The notes beneath the pieces were generated by a model, which ran no database searches, was not told the DNA's origin, and was given only the letters and a program-made list of their open reading frames with translations. A stretch of DNA of 64,000 bases, from NCBI RefSeq assembly GCF_041102775.1, contig NZ_JBGCUO010000001.1, positions 620,001 to 684,000 on the forward strand, in the 5' to 3' direction. Of the stretch, positions 9,406 to 16,775 are shown in pieces. The position numbers and the translations under genes were made by a program. Numbering within the stretch: position 1 is the first letter of the stretch; each line of letters starts with the position of its first letter. Source of the stretch: Alcanivorax sp. REN37. GTDB taxonomy: Bacteria; Pseudomonadota; Gammaproteobacteria; Pseudomonadales; Alcanivoracaceae.

Positions 9406-9972
9406 TCACGGCTGCACCGCCGCGCCGCTGAGGAAGAAGCGTTCCAGCAGCGTATTCAGCCCAACCCGGGGAATGCGCCCGCGCCGCTCGGCATCAATGG
9501 CGCCAGCGGCCAGTGAGCCCCAGATCTCGGTCAGCGCTTGAGCGCTGATATCGATGCGCAGGAAACCGTCCTGCTGCGCGCGCAGGAAGAAGGCGTCGAG
9601 GATCACGCTCCATTGGTTGGCGTCCTCTATCTCTAGGCAGTGCCTGTGGTGAATCAGGAAGCAGCTCAGTTCCCGATTTTGCAGCGTCAGTTCGGCCAGG
9701 CGGCGAATGCCTTCCAGCGGCGGCTGGGTGTCGAGCTGGGCTTCACGCAGCGCCTGCATCAGCGTGTCGACGCCGTAGCTCACCAACCGTTCCATCAACT
9801 GCTCGCGGGTGCGGCAGAAGCGATACAGCGTGGCCTTGCTGACGCCGACGGCTTTGGCCAACTCCGTGAGGGTGGCGCGCGGGTGGTCGACCATCGCCAG
9901 TGCCAGCGCGGTCAGCAGTTTGTGTTGTTCCGGTGTTGCAGTGGTGCTCGGCGGGCTCATTCCGGGATCCAT
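9406..9972 (-). CDS. TetR/AcrR-family regulator
   Basis: A 188-residue TetR-type repressor. The N-terminal helix-turn-helix spans roughly residues 17-65: LTALALAMVDHPRATLTELAKAVGVSKATLYRFCRTREQL, with the typical GVSKATLYRFC recognition helix. The C-terminal ligand-binding half has no hint about the ligand. An in-frame ATG five codons later (9960) is an alternative start. It is a single gene between the MHS transporter, which converges on it, and a 0.5-kb non-coding stretch, so its target is unknown; autoregulation through the AT-rich spacer at 10010-10035 is plausible. Confidence 0.88.
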   Translation of the reverse strand: MDPGMSPPSTTATPEQHKLLTALALAMVDHPRATLTELAKAVGVSKATLYRFCRTREQLMERLVSYGVDTLMQALREAQLDTQPPLEGIRRLAELTLQNRELSCFLIHHRHCLEIEDANQWSVILDAFFLRAQQDGFLRIDISAQALTEIWGSLAAGAIDAERRGRIPRVGLNTLLERFFLSGAAVQP

Positions 9973-10486
9973 GGCGTCAGGAGGCGATAGATGACATTCA
10001 ACGCATTGATTCTAATGGTTATTTAAATATTTTTAGCCGCGAGGAAGTCTCTCACGAGTGAGCGCCCCAGGCAATTTCAACGGTTTGATGGAAGCGCCAT
10101 TGATTCCGTTAAGCGTTCTGAATTTTTGGTTTTTTAGCGTTGCGGCGGTGATCACGCTGTGCAGCAGGCGGGCGAGGCTGGCGTTATCGACAGAGGGTGC
10201 GGCACTGCTGCAGATGCCGGTGCTGCCGTCGGCGGCAGTGAGGGCGTTGCCGCCGCAGTCTATAGCACGGGAACTGCCGCGCTGCGCAGAGCCGGCACAG
10301 GTGCGTGGGAGGGCGTTAAGTGGCCACGTTGAAGAAGGTGTTGGCGTGACCGCTCGGCCGTTGTGGCTGCGGATCGCACCGGGTACGCGAGGCGATAACC
10401 GAGGCCAGGTTGGCTGAAGGCCCCGCATGGGGGCGCCGTTTCGGGTAGCAGGCGAGGTGCTGTTCTCGTCGGTATTCGAGGCGTAA
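9973..10486. other. Intergenic region without a supported gene
   Basis: This 514-base stretch separates the tetR start from the ectC terminator. It begins with an AT-rich segment at about 10010-10035 that is probably the tetR promoter. Open frames exist on both strands (10058-10417 plus, 10033-10428 minus), but neither has a recognisable domain, a convincing ribosome binding site or normal composition. It may be remnant sequence. Confidence 0.5.
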
Positions 10487-10512
10487 AAAAACCGGCGCTA
10501 AGGCCGGTTTTT
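10487..10512 (-). terminator. Terminator of the ectoine operon
   Basis: AAAAACCGGC (10487-10496) and its complement (10503-10512) form a 10-bp stem with a 6-base loop, 17 bases beyond the ectC stop. In the minus direction the stem is followed by a run of seven T (rho-independent type). Confidence 0.9.
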
Positions 10513-10529
10513 CATGCGCGAGCGCGGCA

Positions 10530-10937
10530 TTAGTCGGTCAGGGCCGGCTCATCCAGCGCGTAGACGCCGTTTTCGTCATGCTGCTCGCGGCCGTTCAGCG
10601 GCGGGTTGAAGGCGCAGGCCAGCACCATGTCTTCGCTGCCGCCACGCAGCAGGTGGTCGTCATTGTTGTTGAGGATGTACACGGTGCCGGGGCGGATCGG
10701 ATAGATCTTGCCGTCGGCGAGTGTTTCCACTTCGCCATTGCCGCTGATGCAGTACACCGTTTCAAAATGGTTCTGGTAATGAATGTGGGTCTCGGTGCCG
10801 GCGTAGATGGTGGTGATGTGGAACGAGAACCCCATGCCATCGTCGGCCAGCGACAGGCGCACTGACTCCCAGTTGCCGTTCTCAGCGGTGACAGCGCGGC
10901 CACTTTTGCGGGCGTCTTCCAAGGTGCGGACAATCAT
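10530..10937 (-). CDS. ectC: Ectoine synthase
   Basis: EctC (135 aa) is a cupin-fold enzyme that cyclises N-gamma-acetyl-diaminobutyrate to ectoine. It starts [14 protein letters not shown] and shows the EctC hallmarks [15 protein letters not shown] (metal- and substrate-binding region), [12 protein letters not shown], and [14 protein letters not shown], ending with [11 protein letters not shown]. Length is slightly over the usual 128-132. It is the last gene of ectR-ectA-ectB-ectC, 26 bases after ectB, with GGAG ahead of the ATG. No ectD hydroxylase or dedicated aspartokinase gene follows. Confidence 0.97.
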   Translation of the reverse strand: MIVRTLEDARKSGRAVTAENGNWESVRLSLADDGMGFSFHITTIYAGTETHIHYQNHFETVYCISGNGEVETLADGKIYPIRPGTVYILNNNDDHLLRGGSEDMVLACAFNPPLNGREQHDENGVYALDEPALTD

Positions 10938-10963
10938 ATTTGGTCTCCAGTCAGGCGCCGGGC

Positions 10964-12247
10964 TCAGGCCACGGCACGTTTCTTGTTGCGGCGGGCAAGC
11001 ACTGTGCTCACCGCGTCGCTGACGATATCGAGGCCGCGCTGCAGGTCATCATGGCTGATGGTCAGCGGGCACAGCGTCTTGATCACTTGGTCATCGGCGC
11101 CGGAGGTTTCGATGATCAGGCGCTGGGCAAAGGCTTCGCGGGTGATCTCGCCGGCCAACTCGCCGTCCGGGCACTCCAGCCCCTGCATCATGCCGCGGCC
11201 GCATTGGCTCAGGCCGGCGTCGGGATGGCGCGCGATAATGCCGGCGAACGCGCTGCGGATGCGCTCGGCTTTGTCGGCGATTTCGGTAGCAAAGCGGTCA
11301 TCGCTCCAGAACAGCTCCAGTGCCGCGGCAGCGGTGACGAACGCCGGGTTGTGGCCACGGAAAGTGCCGTTGTGCTCGCCTGGTTTCCAGCGGTCCAGCT
11401 CTGGTTTGATCAGTACCACCGAGAACGGCAGGCCGTAGCCGCTGAGTGATTTCGACAGTGTGACGATGTCCGGTTTGATGCCGGCTTCTTCAAAACTGAA
11501 GAAAGTGCCGGTCCGGCCACAGCCGGCTTGGATATCGTCGACGATCAGCAGCATGTCGTGTTTGCGGCACAGCGCTTCCAGACGGCGCAGCCATTCGGAC
11601 GAGGCGGCGTTGATGCCGCCTTCGCCCTGCACCGTTTCCACGATCACCGCCGCCGGCAGGTCGAGGCCGCTGGAGCTGTCAGAAATCTGCTTGTCGATCA
11701 GCGCAATGGTGTCGACGTCGGCGCCGAGGTAGCCGTCATAGGGCATCACGGTGGCGCCGTTCAGGGCCACGCCGGCGGCGTCACGGTGGTGGCTGTTGCC
11801 GGTGACGGCCAACGAGCCCAGTGACACGCCGTGGAAACCATTGGTGAAGCACAGCACGTTGCTGCGGCCTTTCACGTTACGGGCAATTTTCAGTGCCGCT
11901 TCCACCGCGTTGGTGCCGGTGGGGCCGGTGAATTGCACCACGTGATCCATGCCGCGCGGGCTGAGGATCAGGCGCTCGAAGGTTTCCAGGAAGTGGCGCT
12001 TGGCCACGGTGTAAAGATCGAGCCCGTGGACGATGGCGTCATCGTCCAGGTAGGCCAGCAGCTTGGCCTTCAGCTCCGGGTGGTTGTGCCCGTAGTTGAG
12101 GGTGCCGGCGCCGGCGAGGAAGTCGAGGTAGCCCTGGCCGGCTTCATCATAGAGCCAGGCGCCGCGGGCCTTGTGGAACAGCACCGGGAAGTTGCGGGCG
12201 TAGCTTTGTACTTCCGATTCACGGCGATCAAATACAGCGGTATTCAT
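10964..12247 (-). CDS. ectB: Diaminobutyrate-2-oxoglutarate transaminase (ectoine pathway)
   Basis: EctB (427 aa), a class III PLP aminotransferase, converts aspartate semialdehyde to L-2,4-diaminobutyrate using glutamate. Typical segments are [17 protein letters not shown] at the N-terminus, [45 protein letters not shown] and [13 protein letters not shown], where the Lys binds PLP. Length is the family standard. It lies between ectA and ectC with gaps of 34 and 26 bases, consistent with a single transcript. Confidence 0.98.
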   Translation of the reverse strand: MNTAVFDRRESEVQSYARNFPVLFHKARGAWLYDEAGQGYLDFLAGAGTLNYGHNHPELKAKLLAYLDDDAIVHGLDLYTVAKRHFLETFERLILSPRGMDHVVQFTGPTGTNAVEAALKIARNVKGRSNVLCFTNGFHGVSLGSLAVTGNSHHRDAAGVALNGATVMPYDGYLGADVDTIALIDKQISDSSSGLDLPAAVIVETVQGEGGINAASSEWLRRLEALCRKHDMLLIVDDIQAGCGRTGTFFSFEEAGIKPDIVTLSKSLSGYGLPFSVVLIKPELDRWKPGEHNGTFRGHNPAFVTAAAALELFWSDDRFATEIADKAERIRSAFAGIIARHPDAGLSQCGRGMMQGLECPDGELAGEITREAFAQRLIIETSGADDQVIKTLCPLTISHDDLQRGLDIVSDAVSTVLARRNKKRAVA

Positions 12248-12281
12248 GGGTCATCTCCTTGTCAGTATTGCCAACGGCGTC

Positions 12282-12821
12282 TCAGAGCTGGGTCTGGTTA
12301 AACGGTCCGATGCGCAGCAGGTGTTCGTCCTTCAACAACCCGGAAAAATGGGAATGGCTGGCGAACAGGATGAATTCCTCGGTGGGCATGGCATGGCGCG
12401 CGGCAAAGCGGCGGAACATGCGCCAGGAGGCATCGTTGTCCGGGGTGATGGTGGTCTCGATGTAGCGGATCTCGGCGCAGGCCGCGCGCGCCAGCAGGTC
12501 ATCGAGCATGCGGCCGGCGAGTCCTTCGCCGCGTTGGTCATCGCGCACCGCAACCTGCCACACGAACAGCGTGTCGGCTTGCTTGGGCGGGATGTAGCCG
12601 GAGATGAAGCCCACCAGTTCCCCGTCGCGCTCGGCGGCGACGCAGGTCTCGGCGAAGTGGCTGCATTGGAGGATGTTGCAGTAGATCGAGTTCTCGTCCA
12701 GCGGCCGGCAGGCACGCACCAGCGCGTGGACGCGTTGGCCGTCTTCACTCTCCGGTGAGCGCAAGACGATGGGGGCAGAGGGCGAGGCAACGGGGACCGG
12801 CGTTGCGGCTTGGGCATGCAT
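12282..12821 (-). CDS. ectA: Diaminobutyrate acetyltransferase
   Basis: EctA (179 aa), a GNAT-fold enzyme, acetylates L-2,4-diaminobutyrate. The conserved core reads LRSPESEDGQRVHALVRAC, LDENSIYCNILQCSHF, GFISGYIPPKQADTLFVWQVAV, and RIGPFN near the end. The acetyl-CoA loop is DQRGEGLAGRM. The first 15 residues are a poorly conserved Ala/Pro-rich leader. Its ATG overlaps the stop of the upstream marR gene (TGATG), so ectA translation is coupled to its presumed regulator. Confidence 0.97.
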   Translation of the reverse strand: MHAQAATPVPVASPSAPIVLRSPESEDGQRVHALVRACRPLDENSIYCNILQCSHFAETCVAAERDGELVGFISGYIPPKQADTLFVWQVAVRDDQRGEGLAGRMLDDLLARAACAEIRYIETTITPDNDASWRMFRRFAARHAMPTEEFILFASHSHFSGLLKDEHLLRIGPFNQTQL

Positions 12822-13399
12822 CAGCTGGGGTCACTCCCTGTTTGGACGACCGCGTCCGGGTCGTCATTGTTGAGGTGGCCGGCCCCGGCGGGGGCCGACG
12901 GTGAAATCGGGCTCAAAGTGGCCGGTAGCGCACGGTCCATGGCGCCCAGATCAAGCACCGGCGACGCGTCCAGGTCGCTGGCATTCATCATGCTGGCGAC
13001 GCGCTGGAAGGAACTGAGGATCAGCGATTGCTCCCAGTCCGCCAGCTCCGCAAAACGGCGCAGGAACTCTTCTTGCAGCGGCGTCGGGGCAGCGGCCAGC
13101 AGCGCCAACCCGGCCTCGGTGAGGTGGGCATGGGTGCGGCGGCGGTCGGTCTGGTCGCGCACGCGGCGCACTAGCTGACGGGCTTCGAGGCGATCGAGGA
13201 TGGTGGTGATGGTGGCCTGGCTCAGGGACACCGCCTCGGCCAGGTCACGCATGCTCAGCGGGCCTTGGCGCTCGATGGCCTGTAGCACCAGTAGTTGCGG
13301 TGCAGTGAGGCCGGCGGTTTTGCTCAGGTGCCGGGAGTACAGATCGGTGGCGCGGATAATGCGACGCAACGCGATCAGTACATCGTGGGGCGTACCCAT
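12821..13399 (-). CDS. ectR: MarR-family regulator of the ectoine operon (EctR-like)
   Basis: A 192-residue winged-helix MarR protein. The DNA-binding core spans about residues 33-100, with TAPQLLVLQAIERQGPLSMRDLAEAVSLSQATITTILDRLEARQLVRRVRD and the wing DRRRTHAHLTEAG. EctR proteins of this type repress ect genes in methylotrophs and halophiles and respond to osmolarity. The last ~40 residues are a Pro/Ser/Asp-rich extension. The ATG at 13399 is the best start by alignment to MarR proteins. The gene overlaps ectA by 2 bases and is the first gene of the operon, so repressor and enzymes should be made together. That it controls ect is inference from position. Confidence 0.88.
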   Translation of the reverse strand: MGTPHDVLIALRRIIRATDLYSRHLSKTAGLTAPQLLVLQAIERQGPLSMRDLAEAVSLSQATITTILDRLEARQLVRRVRDQTDRRRTHAHLTEAGLALLAAAPTPLQEEFLRRFAELADWEQSLILSSFQRVASMMNASDLDASPVLDLGAMDRALPATLSPISPSAPAGAGHLNNDDPDAVVQTGSDPS

Positions 13400-13767
13400 G
13401 GCGGTGTTGCGCTCCGTATGGCTTCGCGGGAAAAACCAGATGCTTACAGCTCTGAGTAATTTTTCCGGTATGACCGTGTCGAAACCGGCCAGTGGCGCGA
13501 AAGAGGCCATAACCCTAGAGTAGGAATGCTTCGGTATCAAAGCTATTTTTCGATGTTTCACCCGCGCGTAGGTGTTTTTTGATGCCGACGTCGGCGGCAA
13601 ACGCCCCGCTGATGGGGGGCCGCAACAGATCGGATTCATTGATAAAACCACTCGCTGGAGACGGTCAATTCAGGTTGCAAACTCTGCTAGACTTGCCGCC
13701 CGGTTAATCCGCAGCCATTCCGCTGCACGTCCCACGGGCGATCCACCCGTGACCGTCGGAGAGTTAC
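13400..13767. promoter_or_regulatory. Divergent promoter region of ectR and folE2
   Basis: This 368-base spacer holds the start signals for ectR (minus) and folE2 (plus). An imperfect 19-bp palindrome, ATCAAA (13536-13541) - 7 bases - TTCGAT (13549-13554), lies in an AT-rich patch about 140 bases upstream of ectR and is a candidate MarR operator. Near folE2 there is a 6-bp hairpin, CACGGG (13733-13738) with CCCGTG (13746-13751). I saw no Zur-type palindrome before folE2. Confidence 0.4.
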
Positions 13768-14721
13768 ATGGAGCGCGTCAACGCACCCACCCCCGCCATG
13801 CCGGATGTGGCCAGCGCCTCGCATCAACGCGTGGGCCCCAAGCTGGACTGGGTGGGCATGAGCGAGATTCACCTGCCGACCCAGGTGAGCGATACCATCC
13901 ACGGTGAGCGGCCGGTGGCCGCATCCATCCAGGCGTACGTCAACCTGCAAGACGTCAACGCGCGCGGCATTCATATGTCGCGGCTGTTCCTGATGCTGGA
14001 GGAAACCTTCGGTGAAGCCAGCGTCAACATGGGCAGCCTGCGCACCTTGCTGGCCAATTTCCTCGACACCCACGGCCCGTTGAGCAGCCGTGCCTTCGTC
14101 GAGCTGGCATTTGATTTTTCCATCCGCCGCCCGGCGCTGCTGAGCCAATACGCCGGCTGGCGCAGCTATCCGGTGCGCATCGCGGCCACCTTGGAAGGCG
14201 ACCAGCTGGATGTGGAGCTGGCGGTGGATGTGCTGTATTCCTCCACCTGCCCATGCTCCGCCGCGCTGGCGCGGCAGTTGATCCAGAACGCGTTTCAGGA
14301 ACGCTTCGGCAGCGAAGGCAGCGTGTCGTTGGACGACGCGGTGGCGTGGCTCGGTACCGAGCAGGGCATTGTGGCAACCCCGCACAGCCAACGCTCGGTG
14401 GCGCAGCTGAAAGTGAAGCTGGATGCCGCCGATGGCGATGCCTTGCCGATCACTGCCCTGATCGACGCCGTTGAAGGCGCGCTGAAAACGCCGGTGCAAA
14501 CCGCAGTGAAGCGCGAGGACGAACAGGAATTCGCCCGCCTCAACGGCCAGAACCTGATGTTCTGCGAAGACGCCGCGCGCCGCCTGCAGGAAGCGCTGGA
14601 TGTGATGCCGGTGCTGCGTGACTTCTGGGTGCGCGTCAACCACGTGGAGAGCCTGCACGCGCACAACGCGGTGGCAGTGGTGACCAAGAGCATCCCGGGC
14701 GGTTACCCACCGGTCGCTTGA
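13768..14721 (+). CDS. folE2: GTP cyclohydrolase IB (FolE2)
   Basis: FolE2 (317 aa) is the type IB GTP cyclohydrolase that converts GTP to dihydroneopterin triphosphate for folate, and in many bacteria for queuosine. It is unrelated in sequence to FolE. Diagnostic segments are [12 protein letters not shown], the metal-ligand Cys region [31 protein letters not shown] and [15 protein letters not shown]. The N-terminal ~30 residues are variable. GGAG precedes the ATG. In other bacteria folE2 is often zinc-controlled because the enzyme can use other metals; a metal-uptake gene set lies about 3-6 kb downstream, but no zinc-repressor box was found here. Confidence 0.95.
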   Translation: MERVNAPTPAMPDVASASHQRVGPKLDWVGMSEIHLPTQVSDTIHGERPVAASIQAYVNLQDVNARGIHMSRLFLMLEETFGEASVNMGSLRTLLANFLDTHGPLSSRAFVELAFDFSIRRPALLSQYAGWRSYPVRIAATLEGDQLDVELAVDVLYSSTCPCSAALARQLIQNAFQERFGSEGSVSLDDAVAWLGTEQGIVATPHSQRSVAQLKVKLDAADGDALPITALIDAVEGALKTPVQTAVKREDEQEFARLNGQNLMFCEDAARRLQEALDVMPVLRDFWVRVNHVESLHAHNAVAVVTKSIPGGYPPVA

Positions 14722-14734
14722 TTCACCTGGCGAG

Positions 14735-14769
14735 ATAAAAAAAGCCCTGCATTGCAGGGCTTTTTTTAT
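14735..14769. terminator. Bidirectional terminator after folE2
   Basis: A 16-bp perfect inverted repeat (14735-14750 with 14754-14769) and a 3-base loop. The core GCCCTGC/GCAGGGC is flanked by seven A and seven T, so it serves both folE2 and the convergent exporter gene. Confidence 0.93.
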
Positions 14770-14775
14770 GGGCGT

Positions 14776-15948
14776 TTAGTGCGGGTCGCGCAGCAGCGCC
14801 AAACACAGCAGCGGCCACAGCAGACAGTACAGCGCCAGTGGCCAATGGCTGTGCGTTGGCAGCAGTTGCAGGAGAGCGGAGCTGGTGGCGCCGATCAGCG
14901 CACCACCGAGACAGAAGAATACCGCGGTGGCGGTGCCGGCCATGTGGTCGAGCTGCTGCAGCGCGCCGTGCAGGGCCACCGAACTGGCCATGGCGATGCC
15001 AACGGCGATCCACCACATCGGCAGCATCAGCCCCAGCCATTGCTTCGGATAGGCATACTCACTGACCAACAACAGGGCGCCGCCGCTCGCCAGCCACACC
15101 ATGGCCCATCGTGCGGTGCGGTGCAGCGGCGGTGTGTGGCGCTGGCGTCCACGCCGCCAAGCGACGCTGGCCATCACCAGTGCCACCGAAGCGAACAGCA
15201 GACTGAACTGCCATGGCGGCAACCCGTGGCGCTCCATCAGCAGCCACGGTGAGGTGGAAAAGAACAGAAAGAACGCCCCCATGGCCGCACTGTAGGCCCA
15301 CAGGTAAGCCCAGAAATGGCGGTGGCGTAGCGGCGTCCATAACCGGCCAGGGTGGGCGGCGGTGGCAGGGCGGGTTTCCGGCCAATGGCGTGCCGCTCGG
15401 GTCAACGCCAGCGCCATCGCGGCGGCGAGCACGAGGAACAGGACTGGCCAGCCCGCAGCCGCTGTCAGCACGGCCCCGAGCAGTGGGCCAAGCGCCGGCA
15501 CCAACACCAACAGTGCAGCGAGCTGCGCGTACAGTCTCTGCGCCTGCGGTTGGTCGCCATACAGATCACGCACACCGGCAAATACCGCCACCAAGCAAGC
15601 GGACGCACCCAGTGCTTGGATCACCCGCCAGAACAGGAAGCCATCAATGTGGGTGCTGAGCGCGAGCATCAGCGACGCCAAGGCGTACACCATGCCGCCG
15701 CCGAGCAGCACCGGGCGGCGGCCAATCCGATCCGACCAAGGGCCGAACAGCAGCTGCCCGGCGCCGATCAGCACCAGATACAGGGTCAGGCTGGCTTGGA
15801 TCTGTGCCGTTGTGGCGGACAGATCAGTTGTGACGCGGGGCAGTGCCGGCAGGTACAGGTCCATTGCCAGCGAGGCGAGCAGGTCGAACGGGCACAGCAA
15901 CAATAGGGTCGCCGTCGTTGAAGACGGTCGGGGAATAGGGTGGGACAC
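14776..15948 (-). CDS. CmlA/FloR-like MFS drug exporter
   Basis: A 390-residue, 12-TM DHA1-type efflux protein. The start of the transmembrane part, LLCPFDLLASLAMDLYLPALP, and FGPWSDRIGRRPVLLGG, QALGASACLVAVFAGVRDLYGD and SAAMGAFFLFFSTSPWLL correspond closely, from memory of the family, to CmlA/FloR chloramphenicol and florfenicol exporters. Resistance is not proven by sequence. I chose the GTG at 15948 because GGAG (15957-15960) lies 8 bases upstream; an ATG at 16008 is in frame but without a ribosome site and would run through a hairpin region. Upstream are a short leader frame and a stem-loop array described separately. Confidence 0.82.
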   Translation of the reverse strand: MSHPIPRPSSTTATLLLLCPFDLLASLAMDLYLPALPRVTTDLSATTAQIQASLTLYLVLIGAGQLLFGPWSDRIGRRPVLLGGGMVYALASLMLALSTHIDGFLFWRVIQALGASACLVAVFAGVRDLYGDQPQAQRLYAQLAALLVLVPALGPLLGAVLTAAAGWPVLFLVLAAAMALALTRAARHWPETRPATAAHPGRLWTPLRHRHFWAYLWAYSAAMGAFFLFFSTSPWLLMERHGLPPWQFSLLFASVALVMASVAWRRGRQRHTPPLHRTARWAMVWLASGGALLLVSEYAYPKQWLGLMLPMWWIAVGIAMASSVALHGALQQLDHMAGTATAVFFCLGGALIGATSSALLQLLPTHSHWPLALYCLLWPLLCLALLRDPH

Positions 15949-15978
15949 AGTCAACACTCCGGTGGATCCAGATTTGAC

Positions 15979-16025
15979 GGCGCCGCAGGGAAGGGGCGCC
16001 GCAACCACATTCAGCGGTTGCGGCG
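15979..16025 (-). promoter_or_regulatory. Candidate attenuator upstream of the CmlA-like gene
   Basis: In RNA order (minus strand) segment 1 is CGCCGCAACC (16025-16016), segment 2 is GGTTGCGGCGCC (16006-15995) and segment 3 is TGCGGCGCC (15987-15979). Segments 1 and 2 make a perfect 10-bp stem with a 9-base loop. Segment 3 repeats the 3' part of segment 2, so it can replace it in pairing with segment 1, or pair with segment 2 through the self-complementary GGCGCC. These are mutually exclusive structures just ahead of the exporter start. Confidence 0.5.
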
Positions 16026-16027
16026 AA

Positions 16028-16054
16028 CTACTCTGCTCGTGGTTCAGTGCTCAT
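16028..16054 (-). CDS. Possible 8-residue leader peptide (MSTEPRAE)
   Basis: ATG at 16054 opens an 8-codon frame ending in TAG at 16028-16030, three bases before the first arm of the stem-loop array upstream of the CmlA-like exporter gene. Known cmlA genes have a comparable leader of nine residues beginning MST that stalls ribosomes when chloramphenicol is present. No clear Shine-Dalgarno sequence precedes this frame, which is the main weakness of the call. Confidence 0.4.
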   Translation of the reverse strand: MSTEPRAE

Positions 16055-16071
16055 TGAGCGGTCCGGCAGGG

Positions 16072-16092
16072 GCCGGCGCGGGCTGCGCCGGC
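16072..16092 (-). terminator. Hairpin after the outer-membrane barrel gene
   Basis: A perfect 8-bp GC-only inverted repeat (16072-16079 with 16085-16092) and 5-base loop, 8 bases beyond the stop of the barrel gene. No U tract follows, so termination is uncertain. Confidence 0.4.
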
Positions 16093-16099
16093 GGGGTGA

Positions 16100-16651
16100 T
16101 TAGAAGCGGCCGCCGACACCGAAGGTGAGGTTGCTCACTTCGGCGCTGCTGCGGTCAATCAGGCGCATGTATTCCAGCGACACAAACACGTTGTGGCTCA
16201 CGTCCAACTCGGCACCGAAGCCCAGCGACAGGTCGTGGTAGCTGCGACTGCGGCTGCGCGCCACTTTCTCGGTGGTTTCCACCCGCGTGACGCCGAGTAC
16301 CGCATAGGGGCGCACTGGCAGCGTGTTGGGGAACTGGCCACGCAGGTAGGCGCCGTAGCTGCGGTCGATCTCCGCCTTGCCGCGCTGGCCGCTGTTGTCG
16401 CGGAATTTATCGTTGCTCAGGCCGAGCCCAAGGCGTACTTCCGCCCCCAGCGTCTGCGAACGGTTCGCCCAGCCGCCGAAGGTGAATTGCAACGTCGACA
16501 CATCGGCGTTGCTGCGGCTGTGTTTCGGCTCCAAGTCGGTGAACGCGTAACCCAGGGAAACGTAGCCGGTATCGGCGCTGGCCAGCATCGGCACGGACGT
16601 GGCGGTCAGCAGCAGCGCAGCGGCAGAAAGGGGACGCATCAGGTTGCGCAT
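16100..16651 (-). CDS. Outer-membrane beta-barrel protein
   Basis: A 183-residue protein with a signal peptide (hydrophobic about 10-24, cleavage after ASA near residue 26) followed by alternating beta strands: GYVSLGYAFTD, LQFTFGGWA, LGAEVRLGLGLS, YGAYLRGQFP, DLSLGFGAELDVS, VFVSLEYMRLI. The C-terminus VGGRF ends in Phe, the usual BAM recognition residue. It looks like an eight-stranded OmpA/OmpX-type barrel of unknown function. The start is preceded by GGAGG (AAGGAGGTTTCC). Confidence 0.82.
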   Translation of the reverse strand: MRNLMRPLSAAALLLTATSVPMLASADTGYVSLGYAFTDLEPKHSRSNADVSTLQFTFGGWANRSQTLGAEVRLGLGLSNDKFRDNSGQRGKAEIDRSYGAYLRGQFPNTLPVRPYAVLGVTRVETTEKVARSRSRSYHDLSLGFGAELDVSHNVFVSLEYMRLIDRSSAEVSNLTFGVGGRF

Positions 16652-16722
16652 GGAAACCTCCTTGGCAGGTGGGTGGCAGGGTGCCGGGCATTCTACTGAA
16701 AAGCAGCGCGCGCGGCAGGGAA

Positions 16723-16755
16723 ACCTGACCGGCCTGTGACAGCGTCCGGTCAGGT
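16723..16755 (-). terminator. Hairpin after the His-rich lipoprotein gene
   Basis: ACCTGACCGG (16723-16732) and its complement (16746-16755) form a 10-bp stem with a 13-base loop, 21 bases beyond the stop of the His-rich propeller gene. A long U tract is lacking. Confidence 0.5.
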
Positions 16756-16775
16756 GGGCGGATCAGCGGTGCGGT

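Noticed and set aside
13400-13767. Zur box upstream of folE2
   Set aside because: No TGTTATA-type dyad or other AT-rich zinc-repressor palindrome was visible; the same holds for 20256-20346 and 20936-21050 before the metal-uptake genes.
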